This document shows, piece after piece, positions 11,547 through 23,901 of a DNA stretch of 64,000 nucleotides (position 1 is its first letter; the number at the start of each line of letters is the position of its first letter). Source of the stretch: Cunninghamia lanceolata (lineage: Eukaryota > Streptophyta > Pinopsida > Cupressales > Cupressaceae); contig BSBN01000860.1 of the NCBI GenBank assembly GCA_027924645.1, positions 2,604,001 through 2,668,000 of the forward strand, in the 5' to 3' direction. The notes below the pieces were generated by a model, which was not told the origin of the DNA, made no database searches, and worked only from the letters and a program-made list of their open reading frames with translations. Both the position numbers and the translations under genes were made by a program.

Positions 11547-12729
11547 ATGGGTTCACTCAGAGAACAACTTCAATTGGCTTTAGAAGATCTTGATCAGTCC
11601 AAATCAGAAGTAAATGAACTAAAAGTGAACCTTAAAGATGTTGATGATTGCATTGAGATGTTAAAAGAAAAACTAAAAAAATGTATGGAAAAGAGGAAGG
11701 ATCTACTTCGGCAGCTAACTAATTCTACTAAAGAAAATGGCATGAATGAGGCTTTGGAAGATAAGACAAAGGAATGTGAGAAGCTGACAAAAGAAGTTTT
11801 TGTTCTAAAACATGAGACGGAATCTGGGGTGATGAGGCTAACCAAAGAAATTGAGGAAAGGAAGAAGACTGAAGAAAACCTGAATCAAACTATGAAGGAA
11901 AGAACAAAACAATGTTGCAGAATGGACAGAGCAATTGGTCACCTAAAATCTGATCTACAAGAATGCAGATATAATGAGGAGGAACTTGACAGGCAAATTG
12001 TCATCCTCAGACATGAATGGAAGTTGCAAATGAATACAAAGAGAAGTTCAAAATAAGCTGAACTAAACTTGAAGTGTTGCTTGAGAGTTAGAAGGAGGCT
12101 GATGATAAGCATGGTATTAGGTATGAGAAAGGTGAAAGCTCCGGATCAGGACAAAGAAATTCTCAATCAAGGAATGGGAGAAACAGACCTAGAAGACCTC
12201 CGGTAAGATAGCCTAATGCTCAAAGGTATCCATCTTTCAATTGCAATAAATTTGGTTATAGAGCTACTCAATACAAAAGTAGAGTGAATCAAAGTGGTCC
12301 ATTCTTCTCCAGCCAATCCTTCAATTGTAAAAGGTATGGTCATAGATCTAATGATTGTAATAGTATGATGATAAACTACTCTAACAGTAGAACAAATGTC
12401 AATTCTTTCAATGGCTACTATTTTGCATGCAATGGATTTGGACACATGACTAATCAATGTAGATCAAGAAGAAATCAAATAAATAAGCAAAGAAATGTTG
12501 TGTGTTTTAATTGCAATAGATCTGGTCATAGTGCAGAAGCAAGAATAATGATAGAAGAGATCCAGTAAATAGAAAATTGGATGAGCAGAGACAAGACAAA
12601 GGAAAGGGCAAAGTTGATGTAAATAAGATCCAGAATGAAATGAACAAGACATGGGTGAAGAAAAGTGTAAGAAATGATGGTGATGGGTCCTCACCAGAAT
12701 CCGGTGCTAAGAATTCCTTAGGAAACTAA
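11547..12729 (+). pseudogene. Element B ORF1: coiled coil plus CCHC knuckles
   Basis: The ATG at 11547 opens a 169-codon stretch of heptad-like Leu/Glu/Lys sequence predicted to be coiled coil. A one-base loss near 12020 shifts the frame; the rest continues in another frame to a TAA at 12727-12729. The second part has a Ser/Gly/Arg linker and remains of four zinc knuckles (12235-12550), each missing at least one ligand (for example SFNCKRYGHRSNDC and YFACNGFGHMTNQC). It aligns along its length with ORF1 of E. This is probably a Gag-like nucleic-acid-binding structural protein, but it lacks the UBN2-type Gag domain of A, C and D, so its role is inferred. Confidence 0.75.
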
Positions 12730-13154
12730 AATGAGAACTCTGGCTTAGGGGGAGCTGCATTGAAAATCAAATTCCTCCAGCCAGTAAGTGGGTGCTTGAA
12801 TATGGCATGATGAGAGAAGACAATTTGGGTTATTGTAGATCATTTGAAAGGATTTCTGACGAAAAGAAATAGATATGGTGATTTGCAAAGCGTTTCATGA
12901 GAAACTGCATCAAGAAATAGAGTAACAGATGAAGTTAGGGCAACGCATTTATTATAATGGAGAATTAGGTTTTATGGAGCATAAAAGGTCATCCTTTCAT
13001 TATTTGGATCACTTTGCATTCGAAGAGAACAAGCAGAAGAGCGTCTGAGCTAAGATTTCAAGGATTTGAAGTGTGACCAACGAATTCATCAGCTAACCCT
13101 AATTCCATGAAAGAGGTATTTTCCTGCAAAGCTTTGAACTTGTAATCTTTTGCA
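12730..13154 (+). other. Spacer between ORF1 and ORF2 of B
   Basis: No coding signal in 425 bp. E has a spacer of 470 bp in the same place, with similar text (AGGGGGAG-like phrase after ORF1). It could hold whatever lets ORF2 be translated (splice site, re-initiation), but nothing specific is visible. Confidence 0.4.
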
Positions 13155-16100
13155 ATGGCTACACCTTTGATTGTTGATATAATTGAAAGGCCCTGTCCCA
13201 AATTCAAGAAGCATCCACACAAATCAGTAGAAGTTGACCCGTTAGGTAAATTTTCAAGTGTTCTGTATGGTGTATTGCATGTTGAAGATATTAGGGTCTA
13301 TATTCATGCGAGCATAGATGAATTTGGGGACTCAAGGTTTGTAGATTTTTTCAAGAATCATCTAAGGGATGAAATTCACAGTCTTAAACCTGAATATAAG
13401 GCACTGCACAATAAACATTTCATTTAGATTATAGGGTTTCCATCCTTCAATGAATATGAGTGGGTCTAATATGTGCTGAGCTGAATGCATGATGAATTTA
13501 TATGGCTAATGAAACCCTTCAAGATCACCAAGGACGCCATCAAGGCTATGACAGGGTTGAACTCATTTGGTGGACTGCCAATGTTGAAAGCAGTAAAGAA
13601 TCAAACAGTAACTGATGCTACCAGTTCAAGGTTTGACAAAAGGGCAATGACAATCAATGACATTATTGATCCGGATGTTAAGTTTGCTTCAATGGTAATT
13701 GGTTACAAAATTTATCACTCTAGCAGGGAGAACTCTATTTCTAAAACGTCCATATATGCTACATACAAAATGTTAAGAGAGAATGTTGATTATGACTTGT
13801 GTGAGTTGTTGCAGAACTAGCTAATGGAAAATTTGAATAAGGTAAAGAAGTATAAGAAGAACACCTTCAAATATGGTACACTGATCTTATGTTTGTTCTT
13901 CTATTTCATGAATGAGTTACCCAGCAAGAAAAGCATGTGTTGAACAGATGATAAACCTTTTGCTATATAGATAAGAGAGAACTTGAACAGCATTGGTGAC
14001 TCTAAAGCATAGAAAACTACAATTTGGGGCTACTTCAAGAATTTTCAGAGCATGATGCATTCTAGGGAAAGAATCCCTAAATTGGTTATTGAGAAATACA
14101 AGAATGAAACCCATTTCATGGTTGACACTGATCAGTGCTTAATGGAAGCAGTAGAACCCATAACTGTTTGGATCATGCTCATGGGGTATGAGGTAGATGA
14201 GAAAATTTTAGATATGTATGCTCAATATCTCTTGAGAAAACCCAAGGATGATTCTGTGGAGAGATTTGGGACATATAAGGAGCTTAGTTTGAAACTGCAT
14301 GTTGAGCTAAAAAAACTTGAAATCAAGAGGAAAGTTCAAAAGAAAGTAGAAATGTATGCTAAAAACATTGGCATAACTAAGGAAGTTGTGAAGTAGAATA
14401 GAGAAAGGATAGAAAAAGTTGAGAAGGAGATGCAAGATAAGAAATAAGGAAGTGCTCTGGAAGTCTCCACTAGCTAGACTAGAAAAACAAGAAGCTCTGA
14501 TGCTGCCTCTGTTCACACAAAACCTGTCAGAACAGAGAAACCGGAAGACAAACCATCCAATAAAGATGGTAAAAGAACGAAGACTAAAGCATCTAGAACA
14601 TATGAGAGCATTAAAGATGATGAGGAAATAGAATCAGATGAAGCAGTAAAGGAAATAAAGACAAAGAAAGTAGAAGCTTCAAAGGCTGCAAAAGATAAGC
14701 CTTCTAGAAGTATGAAGGTAAGTAAAAGACAAAAGACTGAAACCCAAACTATAAAATCCACTTTGTCTGTAGAAGAAATTATGAATACTGTGACAATTCA
14801 TGGGAATCTAAAATCTATAGTAAAATACTATGACACTTTTGATGATGCAAACAAGAGAATTTTAGAGGATGCCACTATAAAATACTTGAATACATTCAAT
14901 AGAGCTCTTGTGGAAATTTTATATGAAATTCCTAAGAGTCTGAGTAACATTTTGGAAACGAGGAAAGAGGCTGCTAAAGCTAAAGATTTGGAACTGAGGG
15001 AACATGTGTTATCTAGTTTGTGTCTGGTGATCTCCAACAAAGAAGCAAATAAAATTTTAAAGAGGTCAAGAATGATTTCAGAAGCAAAACAAGGATGAAT
15101 AAGCTGATGATTGGAGATATTGATGAAGTTGTTAAAGAAACAAAATAGATTCTAAAGAAAGCACTGGACAAGAACAAGTTCTATGTGGTTACAGAAGAAC
15201 CGGTTGATACTGAGGATGCATTGATTCTGAATAATGAAGAGCAGCAGAGAGATGAGCAGCAAACTGAGATAGATGACTCCTCTACTCCAAAAGAGGAAGC
15301 AATAAACAAAGTAGATGAAAAGATGACAGATACAACTGATGATGCGGGAGGTATTTAAACTCCTCCAGATCAATCTGGCAAAGAAGATACAAAGATGAAT
15401 GTTGAAGATGATTCACTGAAAAATAAAGAGCATGAAATAGAAGAAGCTAAGGGTCATGAAGCAGAAAAGGCCAAGAACAAAAATAAAAAGGAAGAAGAGA
15501 TTAAGGTTGAGGAAGAGCCCAAGTAGGACAATTTGGTTGACAGTACCGGTAAGGATCAAATAGATGCATTAGCATCTTGGGCAAGAGACACTATAGAAGA
15601 AGTGAAGGAAATTTTGGAAAGAGATAAACAAATTGAAGAAGATCAGGACATAATACAAGGTCCAATAAATTTTGATACCTTATCTCCAGTGTAGAAGATA
15701 AAATTGGCCTCCATTGCTCAAGCCAAGGCCAGAGAAGATATTCTGAAGTCTCACATGGAAGACAGTGAGCTACTTGGTCTTGCATCTAGGATTCTAGAGA
15801 AAATCATGCCAACATTCCAGAAGGATTCATCTACATCTCCCTCCGGCCAGTTTAAAAGTCTAATAAACTTTGTAAGTTCTCATTCTGAATCTCTTGAAAA
15901 GTCTATAGAGGTCAAGGTTCAAAATAAATTCAATGATAAAAGATTTGATGCTCTGATAGGGATGATTGCATTAGATAGAATTGTATTAGATACCAGTATT
16001 AAGAATATTCAAAATGCTCTTACAGAAGGAGGGAATGTATATAAATTTTGTTTATCTTGTCCTAAAGCTATAGAGGACATTGAAATAAAAATAAAGAAGT

Positions 16101-16384
16101 CTAAGGAAAAACTGCCAAGTGTATCCCAATCTTTTGATCCTCTAATAGTATCAGTGATGAGCCAAGAATGTCAAACAATCAGCCTGATTGAAGAGATAAA
16201 GAAATTGATGAAGGAAAAGGACAACATTGAGACAAGAATGTGTGAGCTTCGGGGACTGATTTCCCCTAAGTTGGAAGCAATGTTCAATACCATTACAAAA
16301 GCCCAAATTGCTGCTAAATCAAGTGATCCTACTGACTTGCAAACAAGCATTCCTATTCAGTGGTCACATCTCAGTTTTGAATAG
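13155..16384 (+). pseudogene. Element B ORF2: large protein of unknown function, broken
   Basis: The ATG at 13155 matches the ORF2 start of E (PRPEFKKHP in E, PCPKFKKHP here). The frame is 0 to about 15062, then shifts to frame 2 and ends with a stop at 16382-16384. At least eight stops interrupt it (13425, 13467, 13818, 14394, 14445, 15147, 15531 and others), mostly TAG at positions where E has Gln. N-terminal half: globular, with the conserved stretch DPDVKFASMVIGYKIYHSSR. Middle: charged Lys/Glu/Ser-rich linker. C-terminal 230 residues: coiled coil. By eye, about half to 60% of residues in the N-terminal block match E. It is not a polymerase, integrase or protease. A loose resemblance to plant transposon-protein domains is possible but unproven. 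Confidence 0.7.
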
Positions 16385-16846
16385 TGTGAAGAAGAGTTGG
16401 GACAATGAGTTGGCGTTGTTGAAGAATATCTTTGGTGATGTGTTCAAATTTATGTAAATAAGTCTTAGGGTTGTTTGTATATATGCCCATGTACATAAAA
16501 TTTTTGGTGAATTTTGGTATGTGGATTTTGTTGAGTTTGATGCTCAATTACAGATATTGGAACTACTGGACCACAAGGCAATACTCACTCCTAGCTATAA
16601 AGTTGTATTGCATATACACTTCATTGTGGAGGAATGTGAGATTATGGAATTGTTACATCCAAAAAAAAGGTTCAGCCTTTGCCATTGATGTCAAAGGGGG
16701 AGTGAAGAGCAGTGAAAAATGAGGAATCCAGCAAAGGGGGAGCACTAGAGAATAGTGAAAAGCATAAGTGTACATAGTAAGGGGGAGTTGTTCCGACACT
16801 TAGTCATTTTTCACTAAGTGTTGCCATCAATGCCAAAGGGGGAGAT
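16385..16846 (+). other. Element B 3' untranslated region and PPT
   Basis: No credible gene (a short frame at 16471-16722 has no match in E). It contains TCAAAGGGGGAG-type phrases near 16690, 16733 and 16782, and ends with the PPT GCCAAAGGGGGAGAT at 16832-16846. TTGCCATCAATG at 16821-16832 is the upstream arm of the PPT stem. Confidence 0.7.
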
Positions 16847-17977
16847 TGTTGGCAAGAGACACTACTATGAATGACAAGTGTTTTCAATGATGGCAATTAA
16901 GTCTATCCTACATATCTGCATTACATGATTTGTTCATATTGGAAGTCAGAGTGAGGATTTGTCTAAGTCTGGATAGTCAGAAACAGAGCATGTGACAAGA
17001 TCCAATATCTTGGTTCGGATCTCTCTGGTGGCAAATCATAGTGTGTTGTGAATCTGAGGGAGTGATAAGGATTGTCAAGACTATCTAAATCCAGAAGTAT
17101 AGCCTCTAGTGATGAAGGATTCAAAAGATATAAGCATCTGAGTATCAGGTTCCAGTTAGTCAGTACAGTCAGAAAAAGAACAGGCTGACCTAGCATTTGA
17201 TCTTGGTCTGGATGAAGAAAATTTGTTGGTTAAGCAATTTATGATAACTAGTGGTATTCGCCAACATGATTGATGATTTAAGAATACAAGTTTTTGGTTA
17301 GCATTGTTGTTTGTGTATGGATTCAGCTGACAGAGCAGAATTCTTAATAAATGTTCTAAGTTTTCTTGACGCTGACTACAGTTGATTGAATCTCTTGATG
17401 CGGATATATATTGCTGATGAATTAGAATGTGTTGATGCATGATTGTGATGATATGATGGAGTAAGTGTGAAAAAGGCAGAAAGAAGTGTGAAGATAAAGA
17501 TCTAAACCTGGATTATGGCCGAAGAGTGAAATAGGGCAGAGTAAGGATGAAGTGTGTAAGATCAGTATTATGTGCTTAACTGGAATCAAATTTCTACATT
17601 GGTAGATTTTATTCATCAGTTCAAACATTTTGTATTCTTCTTGTAATCATTTTTGTAGGCAGTGAGCCTCTTGGAGCAGTGAGCTCTAGGTAAAGCGCCC
17701 TGAAGGCATGTGTCTTCCCCATTTGTAATACTTTTAACAGAGTATAATTTCTTGTGGGTTAACCCCCACCATGGTTTTTCCCTTAGCCAGGTTTCCACGT
17801 AAAAATCTTGGTGTTATGTGTGTTGATTATGTTTCTGCTCATGTGTTGTTGATTTATCCTTTCATGGTTATATCATTAATTTGTTAATAAGTGACAAAGA
17901 AGATAAATTGCTACAAGTATCAGAATTTTGAAGACAACTGATTCACCCCCCCTCAGTTGTCTGCCCTAATTCCAACA
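16847..17977 (+). repeat. Element B 3' LTR
   Basis: Starts TGTTGGCAAG right after the PPT and ends TTCCAACA. It keeps a perfect U5 stem (GACAACTGA 17933-17941 with TCAGTTGTC 17953-17961). Confidence 0.88.
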
Positions 17978-18823
17978 ACTCCCACTTGAATAATTGCTAG
18001 GATGTTCATGTGAATGGTGTGTCTTCTTTGTCGAAGCCTGTATAAGCCAATTATCTAAGTCCACCTTTGAGTCAAACCATTGTGTCTTCTTGCTTGATTT
18101 AATATTTTCCAAGAACCTTTGAAATCACTCAAGTCCAACCTTTAAACCCAAAAATCCAAAATTTGCCATCAAACCAATCAACTTCAACCTTTGAACGGTT
18201 AATTAGTGCTATCCGTACTCTATTTGGTGCTATCAAAATATCTATCAATGACATCTATCATACCTTGTTTTAGCACTTTCAGTCCATCCTTCAGCACTGT
18301 CAGTTATTATGTTAGCACTATCAAGCTAGTTGTTAGCTCTATAGGGCCATACTTTAGCATCATTTATCCACGTGACCAAAAATCACTAAGTGTCCTATAG
18401 TTGGTTTTCCTAGAAAAATTCAAACATCCTTGTGGCATGGCATCATCCCAAAAGATCATTCCAAAATTCTTCACCTAAGTCCATCCTTTGTCCAATTTCA
18501 TCATCCCATTTTGACCTTAGAGAAAATCACTTTGATCTTGGACCCTTGACCTTAATTCATCCATCTCAATTCCAAATCAATTATTATCCCCAACCTTTCA
18601 CTCTAATAGCATCCAAATCCAAAAGATTTTCATCTCACCCAAACCCTAGCCCAAGTCCATCCTCCCACATTTACCTATTTGACCTTAGAGAAACATTTTG
18701 ATTTTGGACCTTTAACCTCATTTCATCCACTTTAATCCAAACCAACATAGTCACCCTTCATCCAAATCAAACATCATCCCAACCTTAGACCAACCCTAAT
18801 CCAAATCATCACAACCTTCACCT
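17978..18823 (+). other. X1 leader continued between B and E
   Basis: No gene. 18190-18370 holds six or seven more TTAG-YR-CTAT motifs in the same direction as at 8730-9460. From 18430 the text is Pyr-rich with repeated CATCCAAATC/CCTTGACC phrases that continue beyond E at 26240. This shows that B and E both sit within one host segment. Confidence 0.6.
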
Positions 18824-19914
18824 TGTTGATAACTGAGAGTGGGGGTGAATCAGTTATCCTAATTATTTCTGCTTTCTAAACTTTCTTAATAATCAATGCA
18901 GCATTAATACAAATAAGCAAACATCACTGTGAAATGGAAATACACATGACACAATATTTTTGACGTGGAAACCCTGTTAAGGGAGAAAACCATGGGGTGA
19001 TTAACCCAAGATTGTATTCTCTGTTAGAAGAATGGAAATACAAAATGGCACTTGCCAATTAGGGCTCACTACCTGAGCACACTGCTCACAAGAGGCACAC
19101 TACCTAAAAGAGACTCACTGTCTACAAGAGAGTGTTATACAATACTTTGAACTGATTGGGAGCATCTACATATGCTGGAGTTCAGTTCCGATTAGGCTCA
19201 GTACACTGATCTGTTGCACTTCATCTTTCCTCTTCTTTTATGCTGCTTTCCTTTCACATACCGGATCTTCCTTACTGTTTTCACTCTGCTCTTCTATTTT
19301 TATTCACACATCACCAACAACCACAACACTTCTCACAACTAAATCCATCTTGTATATATATCCGCACAAGTGATTTCATCACCTTTCTAGTCGGCATCCG
19401 GAATAGTCAATCTTTTCACAAACTATGATCTATCGGCATCATCCTTGCACATCAAGTAATGCGGATCAAGCATATACTTGTAAAAGTCATCAATCATGCC
19501 GGCCAAACATAACTTAAGCCTTAAAAACCTTTTCTATCATTAGTAACACATCCGGAATAAAGTTTGATGTTCTGCTAGTCAGTTCTTCCTCTATTCACAC
19601 TGTCACTTGGGAACCCGATACTCAAGTGTTCATATCTTTTTCCTCATCTATCACCGGAGGCTAAATCCTTGGAATCTATCACTTAAGGTAGTCCTCTTGA
19701 CTTCCCCAAATCCACACTTCACTGGGATACTTCCTCTGAGAGATCCGGACCTGTCTATCGGACCTCGCCATATGCTCTGTTCTTGTTTACCGGACCACAA
19801 CATTCTTCACTCTGGCTTCCGGTAGAGAAACACCATGTCCTGTGGATGTGTGGGATGAACTTTGTTGCCATCAATGACAACAATCATGAATCCATATAGT
19901 GTCTCTTGCCAACA
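18824..19914 (-). repeat. Element E 3' LTR
   Basis: Read on the minus strand it starts TGTTGGCAAGAGACAC, as in B, and ends TTATCAACA. The U5 stem is GATAACTGA (18828-18836) with TCAGTTATC (18850-18858) as seen on the + strand. A GATATATATAC box lies near 19350. Confidence 0.92.
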
Positions 19915-19929
19915 ATCTCCCCCTTTGGC
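19915..19929 (-). other. Element E polypurine tract
   Basis: The minus strand reads GCCAAAGGGGGAGAT directly before the 3' LTR, identical to B. TTGCCATCAATG (19865-19876) and CATTGATGGCAA (19929-19940) form a perfect 12-bp inverted repeat around it. Confidence 0.85.
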
Positions 19930-20158
19930 ATTGATGGCAACACTTAGTGAAAAATGACTAAGTGTTTACACTATGCTCCCCCTTGGCTGATGCTCTATTT
20001 TTATATACATATTCTGGAGCTCCCCCTTAGTTGGATTCCTCATTTTTCACTACTCCTCAATCCCCTTTTGACATCAATGGCAAAGGGTAGGGTCCGCATA
20101 CCAAAATTTTCAAAAATTTAACTATACTTAGCTGCATAAGTATATACATATGGAATAC

Positions 20159-23100
20159 TTACATATATTGTAGTATGTCTGCAAAAGTTGTTTTCAATTG
20201 AATGAATTCTATAGCCCAACTTTGCTTCATTTTGTCCAAAATCAAAAAATGACCGCTCAATAGAAATGCAAACGCATCTGCCCTTTTTAGATCTGTTGGA
20301 TCATTTGTTTGGGCTGTGATTTGAGCTTCTTTTATGGCCTCATGCATGGCCTCTAACTTAGGGACAATTATCCCTCTGAGCTCACTCAACCTGCTTATTC
20401 TATTTTTCTTTTCCTTCTCTAGCTTCTTGATTTCATTCAAGACTGCAATAGTCTAGCATTCTTGATTTATTATGGAGGATGAGAGGGGATCAAAATTCTT
20501 TGATAGATTTGTCAGTTTGTCCTCCTGTTCTTTTACTTTCTTCTCAATGTCCAATGTTGCTTTGGACCAAGATAAACAAAATTTGTATATTTCCCTGCCA
20601 TCTTTAAGAGCATTTTCTAAGCTCTTTATCCCAATATTCATATTTCTCCTATCATTAACTATCAACCCTTGTACCTCTGATAATCTTTTTGTAAGAAATT
20701 CCTTCCGGACCTTATCTTCTGTTGACTTCTCTAGTGAATCAAAATGTGTGCTAACACTATTGACTAGAGTTTTGAGATTACCAGATGAGGAGGCTGTGGG
20801 ATCTTTCTGAAATGATGGAATAATCTTTTCTAGCACTCCGGAAGCAGCCTCTATAAGCTCACAGTCTTCCATGTGAGAATTTAGGAGTTTTTCTTTAGCC
20901 TTTGCATTAGCAAATGAAGCTATCTTCATTGTCTATACCAGAGAAAGAGAATCAAAATTAAATGGTCCTTGTAGAAGCTCCGGTTCATCAATCTCCATTG
21001 TTTCTTTGTTCAGGAATTTTTGAACAGTTTTTGCAGTGTCTCTTGCCGGAGACAGATGTTTCTTCTCTTCTGCATTCTTGGAGCTATCTCATGGAGCTTT
21101 TTCTTCTTCTACATTCTTACCACTAGCAGTTGTGGTCTTCTCTATTGAGATCTTCTCTCCTTCTGCAACCTTGGTACTCTCATCTTCTTTTCCCTTCACC
21201 TCTACTTCTTTCTCATTTACTCTTTCTTCTTCTTTGGATCCGGAGTCAACAGGGAAAACTGGAGGAGTAATGTTAGTCTGTTCATGGACCACCTCTTCCG
21301 GAGCAGAGGATTCCAAGTCCTTAGCTATTTTTGCACCGAAGTCCATTACCTCTTCTGTCATTTTCTCAGTAGACTCTTCTGCAACACTTGTGGTTAAGGG
21401 GTCAATACCCAAGTCCTCTATAACTGGAATGTTGAATTTCTTAAAAGCATTTCAGAGGATCTCTTTAGTCTCTTTTGCCACTTTGTCAGTTTCATGAAGC
21501 ATTAGCTGATTCATCCTTGCTTTGCTCCTAAACTCATCCTTACAATCTTTGAATACCATGTTCATTTGTTGTGGAGTGATTGAAGGGTATAGCTGAATTG
21601 CTATCTGATCCCAGATTTCTAGATCTTTTGCTCGAGCATTGTTCTTCCTCATTTCAAGCCTTTTCTCTAAGCTTTTGGGAATTAGAGACATAATTTCAAT
21701 AAAGGCTTTATTGTAAGTGTTCAAAAACTGAACAGTGGCTTCCTCCAGAATCTTTTTATCTGCTTCATTATAAGCATCATAGAATTCTGTTAAGGGTTGT
21801 AGGTTTTCATCCACAGTGACTGCTTTAACTACAACATCTAAGGATAGAGTGGGTTTCTCAACAAATTCCTCTTCCTTCTCCTCTTCTCCTTGACTGGTAG
21901 AGTGTTCACCGGATGACTTCTTCTTCTTCTTTAGTTTCTTTATCTCTTCATCTGATTCAGTCTCTTCATCATCCTTTTGACTCGCATAAGACCTTGTGGC
22001 CTTAGTCTTGGTTCTTTTCTCTGTTTTACCTGATGATTTCACTTCTGGTTTAGATGCCCTTGAGCTTTTGGCAATGACAGGTGTAGATTTCTTTGATGAT
22101 CTAGACTGGGTGGAGGTTTCTACCGGAGCACTTTTGTTGCTTTCCTTTTCTTTCTTCTCTTCCTCAGCCCTTTCCATCTTTTTCCTATGGGCATCAATTG
22201 CCTCCTTTGAGATGCCAAGGCCTTTGGCAACATTTTCTACTTCTTTTCTCACCTTCCTCTTGATCTCTGGTTCTCTGAGTTCCACATGAATCTTTACACT
22301 CAACTCCTCAAAGGTTCCAAACCTTTCTGCCTTTGGATCCTTTGGCTGACTTAGCATGTGTTGCACATGCAGCTCCATAATTTGTTTATCAACTTCATAC
22401 CCCATGGGCATGATCCAGACTGTCCTTGGTTCTACTACCTCCATTAGGCACTGATCAATGTCTACCATGAAGCACACTGTATCCTTGTATTTCTCAACTA
22501 CTGATTTGGGGATTCTTTCTCTGATTTGCATTGTATTTTGAAATTGCTTGAAGTAACCCCACAGAGCTGTATTCCTTGCCTTAGCATCCCCAAGTTCATG
22601 CAAGTAATCTCTGATCTGAATTGCTACCGGTTTGTCATTTTGCCATACCCATCCATTTGATCCGGGTAGCTCATTCATGAAGTAGAAAAATAGACATAAT
22701 ATTAGTGCACCATATTTAAAAGAGTTCTTCTTGTCCCTTTTGATCTTCTGTATGTTTTCCATTAATTGGCTCAAAAGAAGTTTACAGAGATCATATTCTG
22801 CATTCTTTCTCAGCATCTCATAGGCAGTATATACTACAGTTCTGGATACTGAATTCTCCCTACTGGAGTGGTATATCTTGTATCCTATTATCATGGATGC
22901 AAACTTGATATCCGGGTCAGAAATATCTTCAATGGTCATTGCCCTCTTATCAAATTTGGATCCGGTGGCCTCAGTTACAATGTTGTTTTTGACAAATTTA
23001 AGGACAGGTATTCCTCCGGAGGAGTATAAACCAGTTACTGCCATAATTACCTCCTTGGTGATTTTACAAGGTCTGTTCAGCCATAGAAAGTTGTCATGTA

Positions 23101-23431
23101 CCCTACTCAACACATACCGGACCCATTCATCTTCTTCAAAGTAGGGGAAATGAATGAACTGATCAAAATGCTTCTCCTGGATGCCCTTATATTCTGGTTT
23201 AAGCTCAAAAGCATCATCTATCAAATGTTTGTGATAGATGTCTCTTAGTCTGAATTCCCCAAACTCTTCAATAGTTGCATGTATGTAAACCCTAAAGTCT
23301 TCTGTGTGCAAAACACCATGCGGAACAATAGAGAATGCTCCTAGGGGATCCACCTCCAATGATTTGTATGGATGTTTCTTAAATTCAGGGCGGGGCCTAT
23401 CAGAGATCTTTACTATATTTAGAGTATCCAT
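20159..23431 (-). pseudogene. Element E ORF2: about 1090-codon protein of unknown function
   Basis: A single uninterrupted frame runs from ATG at 23431 to a stop at 20159-20161, with no frameshift and only four in-frame stops: 21452-21454, 21089-21091, 20930-20932 and 20453-20455. Residues 1-400: globular, rich in aromatic residues, with blocks shared with B (EVDPLGAFSIVPHGVLH, FASMIIGYKIYHSSREN). Residues 400-540: Lys/Glu/Ser-rich, likely disordered, basic clusters. Residues 540-660: helical domain. Then an acidic linker and a C-terminal coiled coil from about residue 835. I see no DSG protease, YVDD, DDE or HHCC motif. It may be a structural or host-interaction protein of the element; function unknown. 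Confidence 0.8.
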
Positions 23432-23901
23432 CTTTTAAAAGATTTACAGAGAGATATTGACAATAGAAAATACCTTTTGCGCCTTTCGGTTTCATGGAGT
23501 TGGCCGGATTGATTTCTGAATGAATTGACTTTTGCAAATGATCTTTGATAAACTTGAGGAATTTTGTTGCAGAGCTTCACTTTTTGTTTCTTCTTGAGTG
23601 CAGAATGAACAAGTGATTAATGAGAAAACCCTTATATTGCTCCACAGACCCTAATGTCAGGTTGCAATAAATGCTTGACCTAAGTTATTCTGGTTTGCCT
23701 TATTCGGATGTCTTGAAGAACTAGATCAATCCTAATCTTTAAACATTATGTGGATCTTCCAAATCTCAACCATAGTTTATTTGGATGTTTCCCTTATGAA
23801 CCCTTCAATCCGCAACTCTTCTTGTGCTAGTTCCGGCACCAATTGACTGGCTGGGGGAACAAGGTTTTTTTTGTGTCTCCCCCTAAGCCAGAGCTCACTT
23901 T
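23432..23901 (-). other. Spacer between ORF1 and ORF2 of E
   Basis: 470 bp without a sustained frame. It holds an AGGGGGAGACAC-like purine phrase just after ORF1, also seen in B near 12750. Confidence 0.45.

Larger units (their letters stand above)
10347..17977 (+). mobile_element. Element B: non-autonomous LTR retrotransposon with two unusual ORFs
   Basis: Complete element of 7631 bp: LTRs of 1132 and 1131 bp starting TGTTGGCAAG and ending TTCCAACA, an iMet-type primer site, two ORFs and a PPT. There is no protease, RT, RNase H or integrase motif in any frame of the 5.37 kb interior. LTRs differ at about one base in ten over their first 230 bp by eye, so the insertion is old. Flanks are ACTTA (left) and ACTCC (right), a poor target-duplication match. 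It lies in the X1 leader. Element E is a younger relative in the opposite orientation. Confidence 0.88.

Noticed and set aside
19240..19428. Short frame in the E LTR
   Set aside because: The copy in the other LTR (25557 region) differs in frame-relevant bases and the region is U5/R of the LTR.
21036..21497. 153-codon + strand frame
   Set aside because: Antisense shadow of E ORF2; Ser/Leu-rich because the sense strand is Glu/Lys-rich.
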